Shown here: in pieces, positions 6,229 to 7,376 of the stretch
Position numbering within the stretch: position 1 is the first letter of the stretch
How the letters are laid out: every line of letters starts with the position of its first letter
NCBI GenBank assembly: GCA_021154065.1
Contig: JAJKJG010000180.1
Location: forward strand, 1 to 7,376
Direction: 5' to 3'
Source: Methylobacterium sp.
GTDB lineage: Bacteria > Pseudomonadota > Alphaproteobacteria > Rhizobiales > Beijerinckiaceae
DNA length: 7,376 nt
Made by a program: the position numbers and the translations under genes
The notes under the pieces: model-generated
What the model was told of the DNA's origin: nothing
The model's input: only the letters and a program-made list of their open reading frames with translations
The model's database searches: none

Positions 6229-7376
6229 ATGAGCGCGACCCAGGCGGCGAAGCGGCCATTCTCCGACAGCTTCTTCTCGGCGGACCTTGCTGGCGCCGAT
6301 CCGGAGATCGCCCGCGCGATCGAGCTCGAGCTCGGTCGTCAGCGCCAGGAGATCGAGCTCATCGCCTCCGAGAACATCGTCTCGCGCGCCGTGCTCGAGG
6401 CGCAAGGCTCGATCATGACGAATAAATACGCCGAGGGCTATCCAGGCCGGCGCTACTACGGCGGCTGCCAGTTCGTCGACATCGCCGAGAAGCTCGCGAT
6501 CGAGCGTGCCTGCCGCCTGTTCGACTGCCGCTTCGCCAACGTTCAGGCGAACTCCGGCTCACAGGCGAATCAGGCCGTCTTCATGGCCCTGATGCGCCCG
6601 GGCGACACCTTCATGGGGCTCGATCTCGCCTCCGGCGGGCACCTGACCCATGGCTCGCCGGTGAACATGTCGGGCAAATGGTTCAACGTCGTGAGCTACA
6701 ACGTCCGGCGCGACGACCAGCGCATCGACATGGATGGGCTCGAGCGGCTTGCCCGCGAGCACAAGCCGAAGGTGATCGTCGCCGGCGGCTCGGCCTATTC
6801 GCGCTTCTGGGACTTCGCCCGCTTCCGCCAGATCTGCGATGCGGTCGGGGCCTTCTTCATGGTCGACATCGCGCATTTCGCCGGGCTCGTCGCCGGCGGC
6901 GCCCATCCGTCTCCGTTCCCGCATGCGCACGTCGTGACGACGACGACGCACAAGACCCTGCGCGGACCGCGCGGCGGCATGATCCTGACGAACGACGAGG
7001 AGCTCGCGAAGAAGATCAACTCGGCGATCTTCCCGGGCCTCCAGGGCGGGCCGCTGATGCACGTCATCGCCGCGAAGGCGGTCGCCTTCCAGGAGGCGCT
7101 GCGGCCGGATTTCAAGCTCTACGCCCGCGCCGTCGTCGAGAACGCCAAGGTGCTCGCCGACACGGTCGCGTCCGGAGGCCTCGACATCGTTGCCGGCGGC
7201 ACCGACAACCACCTGCTGCTCGTCGACCTGCGCCCGAAGAAGCTCACCGGCAAGGCGGCGGAGGCGGCGCTGTCCCGCGCCCACATCACCTGCAACAAGA
7301 ACGGCGTGCCGTTCGATCCCGAGAAGCCGATGGTGACCTCCGGCATCCGGCTCGGTTCCCCCGCCTGCACGACGCG
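6229..7376 (+). CDS. glyA: Serine hydroxymethyltransferase (3' end beyond window)
   Basis: GlyA is a cytoplasmic pyridoxal-phosphate enzyme that converts serine and tetrahydrofolate to glycine and 5,10-methylene-tetrahydrofolate, feeding one-carbon metabolism. The 382 codons present show the family hallmarks: [11 protein letters not shown] (42-52), the [16 protein letters not shown] stretch (65-80), ANSGSQAN (107-114), [11 protein letters not shown] (136-146), [13 protein letters not shown] (212-224), and [14 protein letters not shown] (237-250) with the cofactor-binding Lys242. The frame stays open to the window edge at [12 protein letters not shown], so about 50 of the usual 430 residues are missing only because of the window. 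ATG 6229 has GAGG at 6220-6223, 5 bases upstream. In related genomes nrdR and rib genes often follow glyA; that is outside this window. Confidence 0.97.
   Translation, partial: MSATQAAKRPFSDSFFSADLAGADPEIARAIELELGRQRQEIELIASENIVSRAVLEAQGSIMTNKYAEGYPGRRYYGGCQFVDIAEKLAIERACRLFDCRFANVQANSGSQANQAVFMALMRPGDTFMGLDLASGGHLTHGSPVNMSGKWFNVVSYNVRRDDQRIDMDGLERLAREHKPKVIVAGGSAYSRFWDFARFRQICDAVGAFFMVDIAHFAGLVAGGAHPSPFPHAHVVTTTTHKTLRGPRGGMILTNDEELAKKINSAIFPGLQGGPLMHVIAAKAVAFQEALRPDFKLYARAVVENAKVLADTVASGGLDIVAGGTDNHLLLVDLRPKKLTGKAAEAALSRAHITCNKNGVPFDPEKPMVTSGIRLGSPACTT

Noticed and set aside
6559..7284. Minus-strand frame antisense to glyA
   Set aside because: glyA is unmistakable on the plus strand; the antisense product has no motif.
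1..7376. tRNA, rRNA, CRISPR array, transposase or attachment site
   Set aside because: I looked for regularly spaced repeats, clover-leaf folds and recombinase motifs by eye on both strands and saw none.

Overview
The window is GC-rich chromosomal DNA, most likely from an alphaproteobacterium of the order Hyphomicrobiales (Rhizobiales). The evidence is the strong G/C bias at third codon positions and a MarR-type regulator that looks like LdtR next to a periplasmic L,D-transpeptidase, with glyA close by. I recall a similar neighbourhood in rhizobial genomes, but I cannot assign genus or species from sequence alone.

Layout from left to right. Positions 1-105 are the 3' end of a membrane-protein gene (+). 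An AT-rich gap with short direct and inverted repeats (106-296) precedes ldtR (297-809, +). A possible very small membrane-protein ORF (806-988, +) overlaps the ldtR stop codon. A 267-bp gap with a 10-bp palindrome leads to an exported L,D-transpeptidase gene (1256-2512, +), which ends in a strong intrinsic terminator (2535-2563). Next is a 503-residue protein (2682-4193, +) that appears to join a lysozyme-like/SLT-type domain to a C-terminal M15-type metallopeptidase domain. A second terminator (4224-4254) lies between this gene and a convergent TadG-like von Willebrand factor A protein (4274-5908, -). A 320-bp divergent gap with a hairpin and a repeated 10-mer separates that gene from glyA (serine hydroxymethyltransferase, 6229 to the window end, +, truncated by the window).

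The left half has a cell-wall theme. A LdtR-like regulator probably controls an L,D-transpeptidase that makes 3-3 cross-links or attaches proteins to peptidoglycan. The neighbouring two-domain protein has motifs suited to cutting both glycan strands and stem peptides. The TadG-like protein is an envelope-anchored, disulfide-rich vWA protein with no other tad genes in view. GlyA is housekeeping one-carbon metabolism. The most interesting item is the signal-peptide-less SLT+M15 candidate wall hydrolase, flanked by its own terminators. It and the orphan TadG-like gene look like an accessory block sitting between ldtP and glyA.
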